Assembly: GCA_028282925.1 (NCBI GenBank)
Contig: JANQGV010000269.1
Location: 1-47,651, forward strand
Length of the DNA: 47,651 nt
From: Thermodesulfobacteriota bacterium
GTDB lineage: Bacteria > Desulfobacterota > WTBG01 > CAIYCZ01 > CAIRTM01
Direction of reading: 5' to 3'
The notes below the pieces were generated by a model. It worked only from the letters and a program-made list of their open reading frames with translations. It did no database searches and was not told where the DNA came from. This document shows, piece by piece, positions 1-8,507 of the stretch (its first letter is position 1; the number at the start of each line of letters is the position of its first letter). The translations under genes were made by a program, and so were the position numbers.

Positions 1-26
1 TCACTATTTTCCAAACAGGCGCCGGC

Positions 27-941
27 ATGACCACCCATACCTTTACACATGATGATGCAACCGTCGTCTCCACCGGTTCCGACTACGAACGGCTTCAGAA
101 AACCGCCGCTTCTCTGGTTATCGTTCAGGGCAACGACATCGGCAAGCATTTCCCCATTCGGCGCAACAGCATATCCATCGGCCGCTCAACCGATGCCGAC
201 ATTATCCTGAAGGACAAACGCACTTCCCGGATTCATGCTAAGATTGATACCGTCTATAAGGCGGACAGGAATCTGAAACTCTTCTACCTGGTAGATCTCG
301 GCAGCACGAACCATGTGCATGTTAATGGAAAAAAAATACAGGACTATTTGCTTGAAAACGGCGACAAGATTCAAATCGGTGACACCATTTTGAAGTTCGA
401 GTTGCAGGATGAAATCGACTCCAGGTTTCACGCAGACATCCAGCGTAAAATCAAATATGACGACCTGACAGGCTTACTGACCTATGAATCCTTTACCGCC
501 GCACTGAACTGGGAGCTGGAGACCGCCCGCAGCGACCATAAAAGCATATCCCTGCTGATGATGGACCTTGATAATTTCAAAAACGTGAATGATACTTACG
601 GGCACCTTGCCGGGTCATATGTACTGCAGGAAGTCGGGAAGCTGATAAAGCAAGCCACACGTCAGTTTGATATATCGGCTCGTTACGGTGGTGAAGAGTT
701 TGTCACCTTCATGCCGGAAACCGCCCGCTATGAAGCGTTCTATCCGGCTGAACGGCTCCGCCGGGCCATTGCCGACCACCGGTTCACCCACGAAGGTACC
801 GATATTCGAGTTACCATATCCATTGGGATTTCAGAATTTCCGGACCACGGCTCCACGCTGGACTCCATCGTACAGAAAGCCGATGCCCTTCTGTACCAGG
901 CGAAACAGGACGGCAAGAATCTGGTGTATGTGGCCGACTGA
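27..941 (+). CDS. FHA-GGDEF diguanylate cyclase
   Basis: Predicted cytoplasmic enzyme making cyclic-di-GMP from two GTP, gated by a phosphothreonine-binding FHA domain. The FHA domain spans about residues 30-125, with the usual SIGRS (49-53), SRIH (67-70) and DLGSTN (90-95) loops. The GGDEF domain spans about 145-304, with an intact GGEEF active-site motif (221-225). An RxxD product-inhibition site (RQFD, 212-215) lies exactly five residues upstream, so both catalysis and feedback inhibition look intact. There is no signal peptide or membrane segment. The start has only a weak ribosome site, and the window begins 26 bases upstream, so a longer N-terminus cannot be excluded. The next gene is convergent. 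FHA-GGDEF pairings are common in Desulfobacterota and Myxococcota. A PilZ effector occurs at 32.7-33.1 kb in this window, but a direct link is only inferred. Confidence 0.93.
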   Translation: MTTHTFTHDDATVVSTGSDYERLQKTAASLVIVQGNDIGKHFPIRRNSISIGRSTDADIILKDKRTSRIHAKIDTVYKADRNLKLFYLVDLGSTNHVHVNGKKIQDYLLENGDKIQIGDTILKFELQDEIDSRFHADIQRKIKYDDLTGLLTYESFTAALNWELETARSDHKSISLLMMDLDNFKNVNDTYGHLAGSYVLQEVGKLIKQATRQFDISARYGGEEFVTFMPETARYEAFYPAERLRRAIADHRFTHEGTDIRVTISIGISEFPDHGSTLDSIVQKADALLYQAKQDGKNLVYVAD

Positions 942-986
942 CCTGTTTTTCTATGCAGCTTTTTCTGCGTAAAATCAATCAGGTCA
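939..986. terminator. candidate bidirectional terminator between convergent genes
   Basis: TGACCTG at 939-945 is the exact reverse complement of CAGGTCA at 980-986. A smaller GCAG/CTGC hairpin around a T-run (955-968) lies inside. The structure fills the 49-base gap between two convergent genes, which suits a shared terminator. The stem is short, so this is tentative. Confidence 0.4.
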
Positions 987-990
987 TGGC

Positions 991-2316
991 CTAACCATTA
1001 TCGGGCTTTGGCAGTTCCAGTTTTGCCAGATCCCATATGTTCACGCCTGAAATTTCATGTATGCGCTGCGGCAAAAAATAGTTACGCACCTGTATCAACT
1101 CCTGCTTTACCATTCCCTTGTCTTTAGACAGCCATATATAGCCTGTCCGGATTTTTTCCATCTTAAAATTGAATGAGCGCGATATTGAAAAAAGAGCTAT
1201 TTTGAGGCAGTCTTTGAAGATTCCAGCCGGTACGGTTACATCTTCTATCACTACCGGAATGCTTACATACTGCATTTCCGGAAAATAATCAAGCGATGGC
1301 GTCCTGCTGGGCCACCGGCATATCTTCGGATATGATGTGGAGGAATACCTCTCTCCCAGAACAAGGCTCTTCGGCAGCACGGTAACCGGAGAGTAGGGGT
1401 GGTAAAAAACGGTGCATCCCTGCATTGCCGACCGGTAAATCTGGGGCAGCACAAGACCTTCCGGTGTATGCGCATAATAAAAGGCATCATTTGGGTTAAG
1501 GGTCTTGGGAATAGAAACCACATACGGCGTTGTCTCCAGTCCGTCGACAGTGACGTTGTCCTGAGTAGATATGGTACAGGTTTTTCCGTCGTGCGCCGTA
1601 TACGTCCAGATTGAACCGGGCCGTAGCGGAAAAAATGCTTCAACGTCAAATCGTTGCGGTCTCCGGATGCCTGGTCCGGCATATGACGACAGTGTATACA
1701 CGGTTTCATGAGCGTTTGTCTTTACAGACCGCTTGAGCGGCCCCATCGTCGGCACCAGCCACAGGGTTTCAACCCGTTCTACTCCTTCTTCACGAACCGT
1801 CTTTTCAAGAACAACGCAGTTTCTGACACTCCTGGAACCGACCGTCATATCCTCGATGCTTTTTAGTCGAAAGGTTACCCCGCGTTTTCTTTTGCCTGTC
1901 TCCCGGAACGTACCCCCACCGGGCGGCATGGAATAAACACGCATATCTACCTCAAAGGAAACGGGCTTATCAATATCCATTTCCCGCGGGAGAAAAAGCA
2001 GGGGTTTCTCTGGGATCAGATACCCTTCCGGTCCGTATTCGCCATACACGGTCAATCCCTTCCATTCACTCCGCAGGCACAAAAAACGCCCGTCATCCTG
2101 CATCAGCACAAAAACATCACCCACGCCTCGTTGCATAAAATTACCATTAACCGCCCAGGTCGACAGCTCCGTCGAGCCGCTGGTCGTAAAATTCCAGAAA
2201 CGACCCTGCTGCACCGGGAAATGCCCGGTCAGGACAATACCCCGGGCAGATAAAGGGAATAACCCGCTGAGTGCGCATCCCAGCAACACGGTATAAAGTA
2301 TCTGTCTGTATTTCAT
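991..2316 (-). CDS. secreted protein of unknown function, MarR operon
   Basis: Function not recognised. The chosen start (MKYRQILY) has a GGAG ribosome site five bases upstream and opens directly into a signal peptide (hydrophobic stretch about residues 6-22), so the protein is exported. An alternative ATG at 2343 overlaps the TGA of the upstream marR gene as ATGA, which would allow translational coupling. The mature protein seems to hold two related halves. Each begins with a short segment of the type FPxxxGxxWxxT (FPVQQGRFWNF near the N-terminus and FPLRPGSIWTY about halfway) followed by beta-rich sequence. This is similar in style to secreted beta-sandwich proteins whose segments open with a GxxWxY motif. 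It lies directly downstream of marR on the same strand and probably shares its repressed promoter. Confidence 0.75.
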   Translation of the reverse strand: MKYRQILYTVLLGCALSGLFPLSARGIVLTGHFPVQQGRFWNFTTSGSTELSTWAVNGNFMQRGVGDVFVLMQDDGRFLCLRSEWKGLTVYGEYGPEGYLIPEKPLLFLPREMDIDKPVSFEVDMRVYSMPPGGGTFRETGKRKRGVTFRLKSIEDMTVGSRSVRNCVVLEKTVREEGVERVETLWLVPTMGPLKRSVKTNAHETVYTLSSYAGPGIRRPQRFDVEAFFPLRPGSIWTYTAHDGKTCTISTQDNVTVDGLETTPYVVSIPKTLNPNDAFYYAHTPEGLVLPQIYRSAMQGCTVFYHPYSPVTVLPKSLVLGERYSSTSYPKICRWPSRTPSLDYFPEMQYVSIPVVIEDVTVPAGIFKDCLKIALFSISRSFNFKMEKIRTGYIWLSKDKGMVKQELIQVRNYFLPQRIHEISGVNIWDLAKLELPKPDNG

Positions 2317-2339
2317 GCCTGCTCCTTTCATTTCGTACT

Positions 2340-2801
2340 TCATTGAACGGATTTGAGGATGTTTGCGGCCTTTTCCAGCGCACTGAAAAGTTCCTTCTGT
2401 TTCTGCCTGCTGAGCCTGCCGATTACGGCTTCAATTTCAGTACTGCGCTTTTTCATAAATCGGTAAAAAATTTTTTTACCACTGTCGGTCAGGCTTACCC
2501 GAACAATACGCTGGTCATCGGGATCGCGCCGTTTTTTCACTATTTTTTTCTGCTGCAACAGACTGATGATTGAGGTCATATTCGATTTCGGGATATGGGC
2601 GTTCCGGCTGAGTTCGCTCACCGTATAGTCGCTCTCAACGTCTATGAATGCCGACAGGGCTTTAAGTTCCATCAGGCTGAAATCGGCCTTGTCGCCCAGG
2701 CCGTTCGAACTCATGGTTTTTCTGAAGTACTCGCTGAAAAACGCCTTCAGTATCTGCATCTGCTCTTCCAGATCCTGATAGTTTTTTACAGTGTCCGACA
2801 T
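2340..2801 (-). CDS. MarR-family transcriptional regulator
   Basis: DNA-binding repressor of the MarR winged-helix type, 153 aa, the usual family length. The winged-helix region covers about residues 40-130. It includes the recognition-helix segment ELSRNAHIPKSNMTSIISLL and the wing with the conserved DxRD-like loop (KRRDPDDQRIVRVSLTDSG). Long helices at each end should form the dimer interface. Upstream lies a perfect 44-bp palindrome that contains the -10 element of a strong promoter for this gene, so autorepression is very likely. The stop overlaps a possible start of the secreted-protein gene downstream, which indicates an operon. The ligand cannot be read from the sequence. A thioredoxin-like lipoprotein is transcribed divergently from the other side of the operator and may be co-regulated. 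Confidence 0.93.
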   Translation of the reverse strand: MSDTVKNYQDLEEQMQILKAFFSEYFRKTMSSNGLGDKADFSLMELKALSAFIDVESDYTVSELSRNAHIPKSNMTSIISLLQQKKIVKKRRDPDDQRIVRVSLTDSGKKIFYRFMKKRSTEIEAVIGRLSRQKQKELFSALEKAANILKSVQ

Positions 2802-2830
2802 GTTACAATCCCTTTCAACTGCTGCATTTG

Positions 2831-2874
2831 GTCATGGATATAATAGTCATATATATGACTATTATATCCATGAC
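2831..2874. promoter_or_regulatory. 44-bp perfect palindrome, predicted MarR operator
   Basis: Positions 2831-2874 read identically on both strands without a single mismatch, with the centre between 2852 and 2853. MarR dimers bind palindromes of about 16-20 bp. Here the core from 2843 to 2862 (ATAGTCATATATATGACTAT) could be one site, with a second half-site ATGACTAT at 2870-2877 repeated 15 bp further on, so two dimers could bind side by side. The site lies between divergent marR and tlpA-like genes and overlaps the marR -10 box. The perfect symmetry is seen directly; its use as the operator is inferred from position and family habits. Confidence 0.85.
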
Positions 2875-2888
2875 TATCGCCCTGTCAA
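2861..2888 (-). promoter_or_regulatory. sigma-70 promoter of marR
   Basis: On the minus strand a consensus TTGACA (-35, plus-strand positions 2883-2888) is followed after 16 bases by a consensus TATAAT (-10, 2861-2866). The -10 box lies inside the 44-bp palindrome, so repressor binding would block RNA polymerase. Because of the palindrome, a mirrored TATAAT also exists on the plus strand (2839-2844), but no good -35 precedes it. Confidence 0.8.
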
Positions 2889-2965
2889 GATTTTGTTTTC
2901 TTTTTAGCCCCTTTTAAGGTATTCTCAAATGATACGAGATGGAATTGTTCAGGAGAGAAGGGTCT

Positions 2966-3553
2966 ATGCAGCCGAAAAAAAATGTTCTGAAGCATCACGG
3001 CGACAGGAAAAGGCCGCACGGCACACGGTTTTTGTCTCCCATTCGACTTCAGGTGGCGGCATTGACCTGTTTACTGATGGTACTGGCTTCCTGTGAAGCA
3101 TCAAAACCGGTCGTATTGAAAGAAGGAAACCCCGCTCCCGGCTTTTCACTAAAAGGACTGCGGGGCACACTCTGGAACAGCGATACCTTACGGAACAAAG
3201 TTATTCTCGTAAACTTTTGGGCACCCTGGTGCAAACCATGCAAATCCGAAATGCCCTCACTGGAACGCCTTCATGAACAAACACGCCGGCAAAAAAATTT
3301 TGTCGTTCTGACCGTTTTGTATGGAAACGATACCCTCCAGGCCATGGATTTTGTAAAATCCCGCGACCTGAAGCTTCCGGTCCTGGTTGATGACGACCTT
3401 TCGGTCTCGCGACGATTCGGCGTAACCGGGGTTCCCGAAACATACATTATCGACAAAAAGGGGATCGTTCGAAAAAAGATCATCGGGCCGACAAACTTCG
3501 ATTCCCCCGGGGCACTGGCCTTTATACTCGGCCTTCTGAATGAGAAAAGCTAG
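2966..3553 (+). CDS. TlpA/ResA-like thiol-disulfide lipoprotein
   Basis: Predicted periplasm-facing thioredoxin-fold oxidoreductase. The chosen start (MQPKK) follows a purine-rich GGAGAGAAGGG ribosome site; an upstream ATG at 2939 is less likely. A positively charged stretch precedes a hydrophobic segment ending in the lipobox LASC (Cys43), so the protein should be lipidated. The AhpC/TSA-Redoxin fold runs from about residue 52 to the end, with a WCKPC active site (88-92) and the cis-proline loop TGVPETY. Such proteins keep exported cysteines reduced, for example for cytochrome c maturation, or take part in disulfide exchange. The gene diverges from marR across the shared palindrome and may belong to its regulon. 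A family-A structured repeat begins at its stop codon. Confidence 0.9.
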   Translation: MQPKKNVLKHHGDRKRPHGTRFLSPIRLQVAALTCLLMVLASCEASKPVVLKEGNPAPGFSLKGLRGTLWNSDTLRNKVILVNFWAPWCKPCKSEMPSLERLHEQTRRQKNFVVLTVLYGNDTLQAMDFVKSRDLKLPVLVDDDLSVSRRFGVTGVPETYIIDKKGIVRKKIIGPTNFDSPGALAFILGLLNEKS

Positions 3554-3739
3554 AGCATTTCACTCTTTTCTATGGACATCACGTTCTGCAAATGCTGATG
3601 CGGTAAGAGCCGCCTCGGCGGTGCGGGCAATAGATTACATACATGCTCTTCATGTTCCAGCGAACACATAGTCGCGGCAATTGAACCGTATCAGTATGCG
3701 CAGACCCAAGGGGCGGCTACAATAGTATATAAAATTGCT
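3552..3739. repeat. dispersed structured repeat, family A, copy 1
   Basis: About 190 bp, alignable end to end with 43020-43211. Both copies start TAGAGCATT and end AATTGCT. Both carry an internal imperfect inverted repeat around GATGCGGTAAGA and a shared block CATGTTCCAGCGARCACATAG. In this copy the left end coincides with the TAG stop codon of the thioredoxin gene. No coding potential was seen. Confidence 0.7.
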
Positions 3740-3777
3740 ATGGAACAAGCAGGAATATTCACCCAAGATGTCAGTGG

Positions 3778-4278
3778 TTATCGGCCGCCAAAGGACATTC
3801 CGCGCAACGCGTCATACGTTGCCTGTGCAATATCCGGCTCAGCCTGCCACCAGACAACAAAGGAACCGGTACGATAAAAAAAGTGTTTTAGCCCCATACC
3901 CTCTGTCAGGTAGACCGCTGCAGGCCCTTCGCCTTCGGCCCGGGCCGGAGAAAATCCCATTGACGGTACGGACATTTTTTCAGCCATACGCACCAGGGCC
4001 CGCTCGGCAAAGTCTTCATTTTCAAACAGGCTGATATAGAGGGCATTTTTTGCCTCTGCACCGTAGTAACCCACAGCGCTGCTTTGGGAGCCGATCATCT
4101 TGCCGTGCATCCGGTAGACGAACTTGTTTGCAGCAACACCGGTAATGGTTTCGGTAAGCTGAACCGGGCCCACTCGGTTTGGCAGGGTTATGGCAGGCTC
4201 GTCGTTGTCGGCCCCACAGGCTGCTGCGCACAACACCAGGAAAAACAGTATCTGGAAATGTACTCGCGATACATTCAT
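3778..4278 (-). CDS. small lipoprotein of unknown function
   Basis: Function not recognised. The 166-aa product has a short signal peptide ending in the lipobox AAAC (Cys21) and a mature part of about 145 residues without further membrane segments. The rest looks like a compact globular domain (SAVGYYGAEAKNALYISLF, then a Trp-Trp pair near the C-terminus). It starts three bases after the stop of the methyltransferase upstream, so the two are co-transcribed. The pairing of a cytoplasmic methyltransferase with a surface or periplasmic lipoprotein has no obvious shared role. Confidence 0.75.
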   Translation of the reverse strand: MNVSRVHFQILFFLVLCAAACGADNDEPAITLPNRVGPVQLTETITGVAANKFVYRMHGKMIGSQSSAVGYYGAEAKNALYISLFENEDFAERALVRMAEKMSVPSMGFSPARAEGEGPAAVYLTEGMGLKHFFYRTGSFVVWWQAEPDIAQATYDALRGMSFGGR

Positions 4279-4281
4279 AAC

Positions 4282-4926
4282 TTACAGTTCTTCCAGGGCC
4301 TCTGGGGGCCGTTTTCGCATCAGACAGGACCATGCCCGTATCCGGGTTGCAGGCGACAGGCCCAATGCTTCACGGTCTTCTTCCTGCAATTCATCCAGCT
4401 CGGTGGCCTGCAAAAACAAAACCTCGAAAAAGGGTTCGGCCGCGGTAACAATATCGGCGGCGCTCACCCTGGGCGGGCCCATTTCCGGGCCGTCGCAACT
4501 GCCGCTCACCGTCAGCCAAAGCCCGCCTTCTTCCAGGCATGCACAGATCTTCTCTGCCAGCAAACGACGCTCCTGTGCTTCATCAAAAGCATGAAAGCAG
4601 CCGAGGTCGAAAACAAAACGGTAATCGGTTCCGGGCAGGGGCTCTTTCATAACATCAACCAGCCTGAAATCACAGTGTGCGGCATCCGCCTTGTCCCGGG
4701 CCAGCTTTAAGGCTGTTTCGGAGTAGTCGATTGCAGTAACGTCAAATCCCTGCTTGGTAAGCCAGATCGCATGGGTACCGGTACCGCAGCCTACGTCAAG
4801 CACCCGGCACGGCTTGATAGGAAAATTCTGCACGACCTCTATTAAATGACTGTCGGGCCGCTTTGTGTCCCACGGCATGAATTCGTCGCGATACAGCTGT
4901 TCCCAGTCTGTTTTAAATTGGTCCAT
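4282..4926 (-). CDS. class I SAM-dependent methyltransferase (TehB-like)
   Basis: Cytoplasmic small-molecule methyltransferase of the TehB/thiopurine-methyltransferase type. The SAM-binding motif I is VLDVGCGTGTHAIWL (about residues 42-56), followed by motif II acidic residue in AIDYSETAL and the motif DLGCFHAFD, where TehB-like enzymes recognise substrate. The N-terminal WEQLYRDEFMPWDTKRPDSHL segment, with Trp and Pro before motif I, is typical of this group. Length (214 aa) fits. GAGGTGA eight bases upstream supports the start. Members of the family methylate oxyanions, thiols or halides; the actual substrate cannot be told. Confidence 0.88.
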   Translation of the reverse strand: MDQFKTDWEQLYRDEFMPWDTKRPDSHLIEVVQNFPIKPCRVLDVGCGTGTHAIWLTKQGFDVTAIDYSETALKLARDKADAAHCDFRLVDVMKEPLPGTDYRFVFDLGCFHAFDEAQERRLLAEKICACLEEGGLWLTVSGSCDGPEMGPPRVSAADIVTAAEPFFEVLFLQATELDELQEEDREALGLSPATRIRAWSCLMRKRPPEALEEL

Positions 4927-5073
4927 GTCTCTTCACCTCAGTGTGTCGAATTGAATACATTTTTGCACTGCCGATTTGCTGAAACGACTGTTTTTTTGTA
5001 CCACATCTTTACGTGAGACGCACATTTTTTTATTTCTTTTCCGGCATACATCAGGTATCCTGACCCGACTGTT

Positions 5074-6288
5074 ATGAATATACTGCAAACGTTCACAGCC
5101 CTGAGATACCCCAATTACCGCCTGTGGTTTTTCGGCCAGCTCGTTTCACTCTTCGGCACCTGGATGCAGATGACGGCCCAAAGCTTTCTGGTGTTCGAAC
5201 TGACCGACTCCCCCGCCTACCTCGGCTATGTCGGTTTCACCTTCGGGTTGCCCTCGTGGTTTTTTATGCTGTACGGAGGTGTTGTTGCCGACCGCATGAA
5301 CCGGCGCACCCTGCTGCTGGCCGCACAAACCGCCATGATGGCTCTGGCCTTTATTCTGGCAGCTCTTACCTTTACCGGTCTGGTTCAGCCCTGGCATATT
5401 ATTGTGCTGGCCTTTTTTCTTGGGGTTGCCAATGCCTTCGATGCCCCGGCACGACAGGCCTTTGTGTTCGAACTGGTCGACCGCAAAGACATAACCAATG
5501 CCGTGGCGCTTAACTCGACCCTGTTTAACCTGTCCGCGGTAATCGGGCCGACTGTGGCCGGGTTTGTCTATATGCTGACGGGCCCTGCCTGGTGTTTCGC
5601 CTTAAACGGCATATCTTTTGCGGCGATTATCGGGGCTCTGCTTCTCATGAAACTGACACCCCTGCCGCCGAACAACCAGAAGGGGTCGGCCCTGACCTCT
5701 CTCAAGGAGGGAATTCGATATGCGGCACATGATAAAATCATACTACCGATCCTGTGCCTGGTAGCGGTTACCGCACTTTTCGGATTTGCAATTGCAACCC
5801 TCATGCCTGCCTGGGCCGTCAATGTTCTTGGAGGCGATGCCACTACCAACGGCCTGCTGCATTCCGCACGGGGAGCCGGGGCGGTGCTGAGCGCACTGCT
5901 CATAGCATCTCTCGGCCGCTTTACGTTCCGGGGCAAACTGCTGACAACCGGGGCTTTTTCGTTCCCCGTACTCTTGCTCATTTTTGCCGTAGCGCGCGGC
6001 CTGCTGCCCGCCATGATTATGATGCTCCTGCTGGGCATCGCTCTTGTGCTGGTTATGAATCTTGCAAACGCCTTATTGCACACCCAGGTAGACGATGCCC
6101 TCCGGGGCAGGGTGATGAGCATTTACAGCCTTACCCATTTCGGACTTATGCCCCTCGGCGGGCTCATTGCCGGCTGGATTGCCGAATTTTCCAGCGAGCC
6201 CGTTGCCATTATCGCCAGTGCACTTGTATGTCTGGTAAGTGCCGCCGCAATCTGGCTGTGGGTTCCAAAATTGTTCACCCTGAAATGA
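5074..6288 (+). CDS. MFS transporter, EntS-like group
   Basis: Inner-membrane exporter of the major facilitator superfamily, MFS_3 branch, which includes the enterobactin exporter EntS. The 404 aa carry about 12 hydrophobic segments. Family marks are YRLWFFGQLVSLFGTWMQ in helix 1, the loop 2-3 motif GGVVADRMNRR, and the DAPARQAFVFELV segment after helix 4. It diverges from the methyltransferase operon. The ribosome site is poor (no clear GGAG before the ATG). No siderophore biosynthesis gene lies nearby, so the substrate is unknown; the proteins of this branch export siderophores, macrolides and other small molecules. Confidence 0.93.
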   Translation: MNILQTFTALRYPNYRLWFFGQLVSLFGTWMQMTAQSFLVFELTDSPAYLGYVGFTFGLPSWFFMLYGGVVADRMNRRTLLLAAQTAMMALAFILAALTFTGLVQPWHIIVLAFFLGVANAFDAPARQAFVFELVDRKDITNAVALNSTLFNLSAVIGPTVAGFVYMLTGPAWCFALNGISFAAIIGALLLMKLTPLPPNNQKGSALTSLKEGIRYAAHDKIILPILCLVAVTALFGFAIATLMPAWAVNVLGGDATTNGLLHSARGAGAVLSALLIASLGRFTFRGKLLTTGAFSFPVLLLIFAVARGLLPAMIMMLLLGIALVLVMNLANALLHTQVDDALRGRVMSIYSLTHFGLMPLGGLIAGWIAEFSSEPVAIIASALVCLVSAAAIWLWVPKLFTLK

Positions 6289-6359
6289 TACTCCCTATCC
6301 GGTAAAAACAGGTAGCTGCATCGCAAAACAGCTTGTAAATACTTACCTTTTCGTGCTTA

Positions 6360-6388
6360 TTGACACTCCCTCCCGGATTGCCTATACT
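6360..6388 (+). promoter_or_regulatory. sigma-70 promoter of the 560-aa secreted protein
   Basis: A perfect TTGACA (6360-6365) and TATACT (6383-6388) are separated by 17 bases, the ideal spacing. The ATG of the next gene lies 49 bases further on with an AAAGGAG ribosome site, so the untranslated leader would be about 40 bases. Confidence 0.8.
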
Positions 6389-6436
6389 CATGAAGCAAAC
6401 AAAACAGAAAACTGCTTACCATAAAGGAGTTTTTGC

Positions 6437-8119
6437 ATGTTGTATTTAACCAATAAAAAAATCGCTTTACCCGGCATGTTCTGTATGCTGGTTGCCTGCT
6501 ATTTCCTGGTATGTACCCCCCAGGGTCATACTGCGCAGAACGCCGCCGCGCAAAAACGCTTTGAAAACATCCTGGCCCAAAGCCTGTCTTTCGGCACGCC
6601 GGTTAACGAAATCGAAACGTTTGACGGCTGGACCATGTGGATGGGCTGGGACGGAAGCTTTTCGGAAACCTACGACCCCATGAGTGAAACCTATGCCTGG
6701 GTGGTCTATTTTTCACCCCAGGGCTTGTTCGTGGCCCTCCAGAAAGCAAAATCAAACTACTCCTCGGTTGACATGTATGCCGGCTTTGATTATTTCTACG
6801 GAACCCTGAAATCCCCCCACGGCAGGGTGGTACGCAAAAGCTATCTGAATTCGCTGATGGGCGTAACGCTGTCAATCGATGCCTTCGATACGTCCATGCT
6901 GCCGGTAGGACCCCTTTCACAGGTGTCCATTGCCGTTTCTTCCAGCCAGACCCTGTTTCGCATCGGCTCTCTGAGAACCCTGCAGAGAGGCGTTCAGTAC
7001 GGGGCCGGCATCAGCACCAGCTTTGCCCTGTTGCCGTTTTCGCTGCCGTTCGGCGTTTCTCTTGATTTTGAGTCGGAGGTCACGTCCGGCTTCTACCCGA
7101 TTGTACTCTGGGACATGGAGCCCGACCCCTCACGAAACCCGGTTGATCAGGTAATGGATCAGTTGCAGACCATGGCTGACGGCACCGATGAATCGTTTCC
7201 GGGGTTTTACGAAAAAGAAATCGCCGACATGATGATACCCTTTATGCAAACCCTGCCGGCCTCAAGCGAAATGCGTGAATTTATGGACAGCACATCAGGA
7301 ACATCGGAAATCGACTCCATGATCAACGAGGTAGAACAGTGGCTGCGTTCCGGGGATACCGGCAAACTGCCGGGCGCCATCGATCCACCCATGGCCCCTT
7401 CCCGGCAGTATGAAACCATGCGTCCGGTGAAGGCCATTACCGATGCCTGCTTTGAACTGGGATATGAGCACGGCTACCGCTCTACCGACCGCGACGATAC
7501 CGTGTATGCCGACTGCATTGTTACGGTAAACTGCGAACCCGGCGACAATTGCACCCTGACCGTTACCGATGATGAAATCGCCGCTCTGGTGCCCGGATCA
7601 CAGCCTGAGGATTTCGACTGGGCCGATATCGGTTTCGACATACCTCCCGAGAATTTTCTGATGGGCGAGGACGATGTCTACTGGACCTACATAGACGAAG
7701 GCGTGGCCACCTATACCTTTGCCGGCAACCTCGACAGCCCGTTTATCCTGGGCGTGCAGGTTTGGCCCGGCTCGGCCACCAACGACAAAACCATTGAGTT
7801 GTGCCGCCGCAAAGTTGAATTTAATGAAACCTTTACGGTTCCCGACGTCGACTATGGGGCCATAGAATACGATAACAGCACCGGCGGATGCCCCACGGCA
7901 AGCATTCTGGGGAACGATGCGACCGGTATCGCCACGCTCAGGTCATTACGCGATCAGGCACTGATTACAACGTCATACGGCCAAATCCTCACTGCGTGGT
8001 ACTACCAAAACAGTTCCACTATAACGTCGCTGCTGGACGAGCATCCCGTGCTGCGGACTGCCGCAAAAAGGGCCCTGCAGAAACTGATTCCCGCGATTGA
8101 GTTGATTGTCGTTCAGTAG
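6437..8119 (+). CDS. secreted protein with C-terminal CFI-box-like domain
   Basis: Exported protein of 560 aa, function unknown. The N-terminus is a signal peptide, probably cut near residue 33 (after HTA); the Cys at the end of the hydrophobic core is not in a good lipobox. The middle is acidic and beta-rich with a small Cys cluster (DCIVTVNCEPGDNCTLTV). The C-terminal 80 residues read GGCPTASILG, then LRSLRDQAL, YGQ, a WYY and a D/E-H-P before a hydrophobic tail. This order (Cys-x-x-A, LRxxRD, G, YY, P) matches the CFI-box C-terminal domain of many secreted proteobacterial proteins, in degenerate form. The 164-aa protein at 15.0-15.5 kb carries the same pattern. AAAGGAG precedes the ATG, and a consensus promoter lies just upstream. 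Confidence 0.8.
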   Translation: MLYLTNKKIALPGMFCMLVACYFLVCTPQGHTAQNAAAQKRFENILAQSLSFGTPVNEIETFDGWTMWMGWDGSFSETYDPMSETYAWVVYFSPQGLFVALQKAKSNYSSVDMYAGFDYFYGTLKSPHGRVVRKSYLNSLMGVTLSIDAFDTSMLPVGPLSQVSIAVSSSQTLFRIGSLRTLQRGVQYGAGISTSFALLPFSLPFGVSLDFESEVTSGFYPIVLWDMEPDPSRNPVDQVMDQLQTMADGTDESFPGFYEKEIADMMIPFMQTLPASSEMREFMDSTSGTSEIDSMINEVEQWLRSGDTGKLPGAIDPPMAPSRQYETMRPVKAITDACFELGYEHGYRSTDRDDTVYADCIVTVNCEPGDNCTLTVTDDEIAALVPGSQPEDFDWADIGFDIPPENFLMGEDDVYWTYIDEGVATYTFAGNLDSPFILGVQVWPGSATNDKTIELCRRKVEFNETFTVPDVDYGAIEYDNSTGGCPTASILGNDATGIATLRSLRDQALITTSYGQILTAWYYQNSSTITSLLDEHPVLRTAAKRALQKLIPAIELIVVQ

Positions 8120-8201
8120 GAGCTGGAAGAGGGAGAACAACTTAGAAAACGGGACGTTTTCCACTAACTTTCTGAATATCTGATACTCTCCTGCCGCGCA
8201 T

Positions 8202-8499
8202 GGGGACTGGCGCAAAAGGTTCAGATTCACGGCATGCGTAGTTGTGAGGAGTGAGGCGCTATAGTCCCAATTTAAGCAAGGATTCGTAGCGAGGGTGTTG
8301 AAATACTCGGAGATACAGGCTGCTCGGATCGTAAGCCGAAGAATCGTACTTTGTAGTACGTTGAAAGGGAGAACAGCCGGTAGAGCCGGGTATTGCGGCA
8401 GCCGCAGCAGAATGCTTCGCTTAATCTGGGACTATCAGTACGTCGCAGTGACGAAGGGTAAGCGCAACGCAGAAGACGGGCGCTTTCCGGCAGCCCCCG
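8202..8499. repeat. stop-codon-associated palindromic repeat, family B long form, copy 1
   Basis: About 300 bp. The outer arms are GGGGACTGGCGCAAAA (8202-8217) and, inverted, the region to 8499. A second inner inverted pair is TAGTCCCAATTTAAGC near 8260 and GCTTAATCTGGGACTA near 8420. A small CGTAC-N6-GTACG hairpin lies at about 8347-8362. The right part (CGCAGTGACGAAGGG, then AGCGCAACGCAG) is shared with every copy in the window. It ends eight bases after the TAG stop of the histidine kinase that reads towards it. The gap from 8120 to 8201 holds related but diverged sequence and no gene. Confidence 0.8.
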
Positions 8500-8507
8500 C
8501 AGGCATC

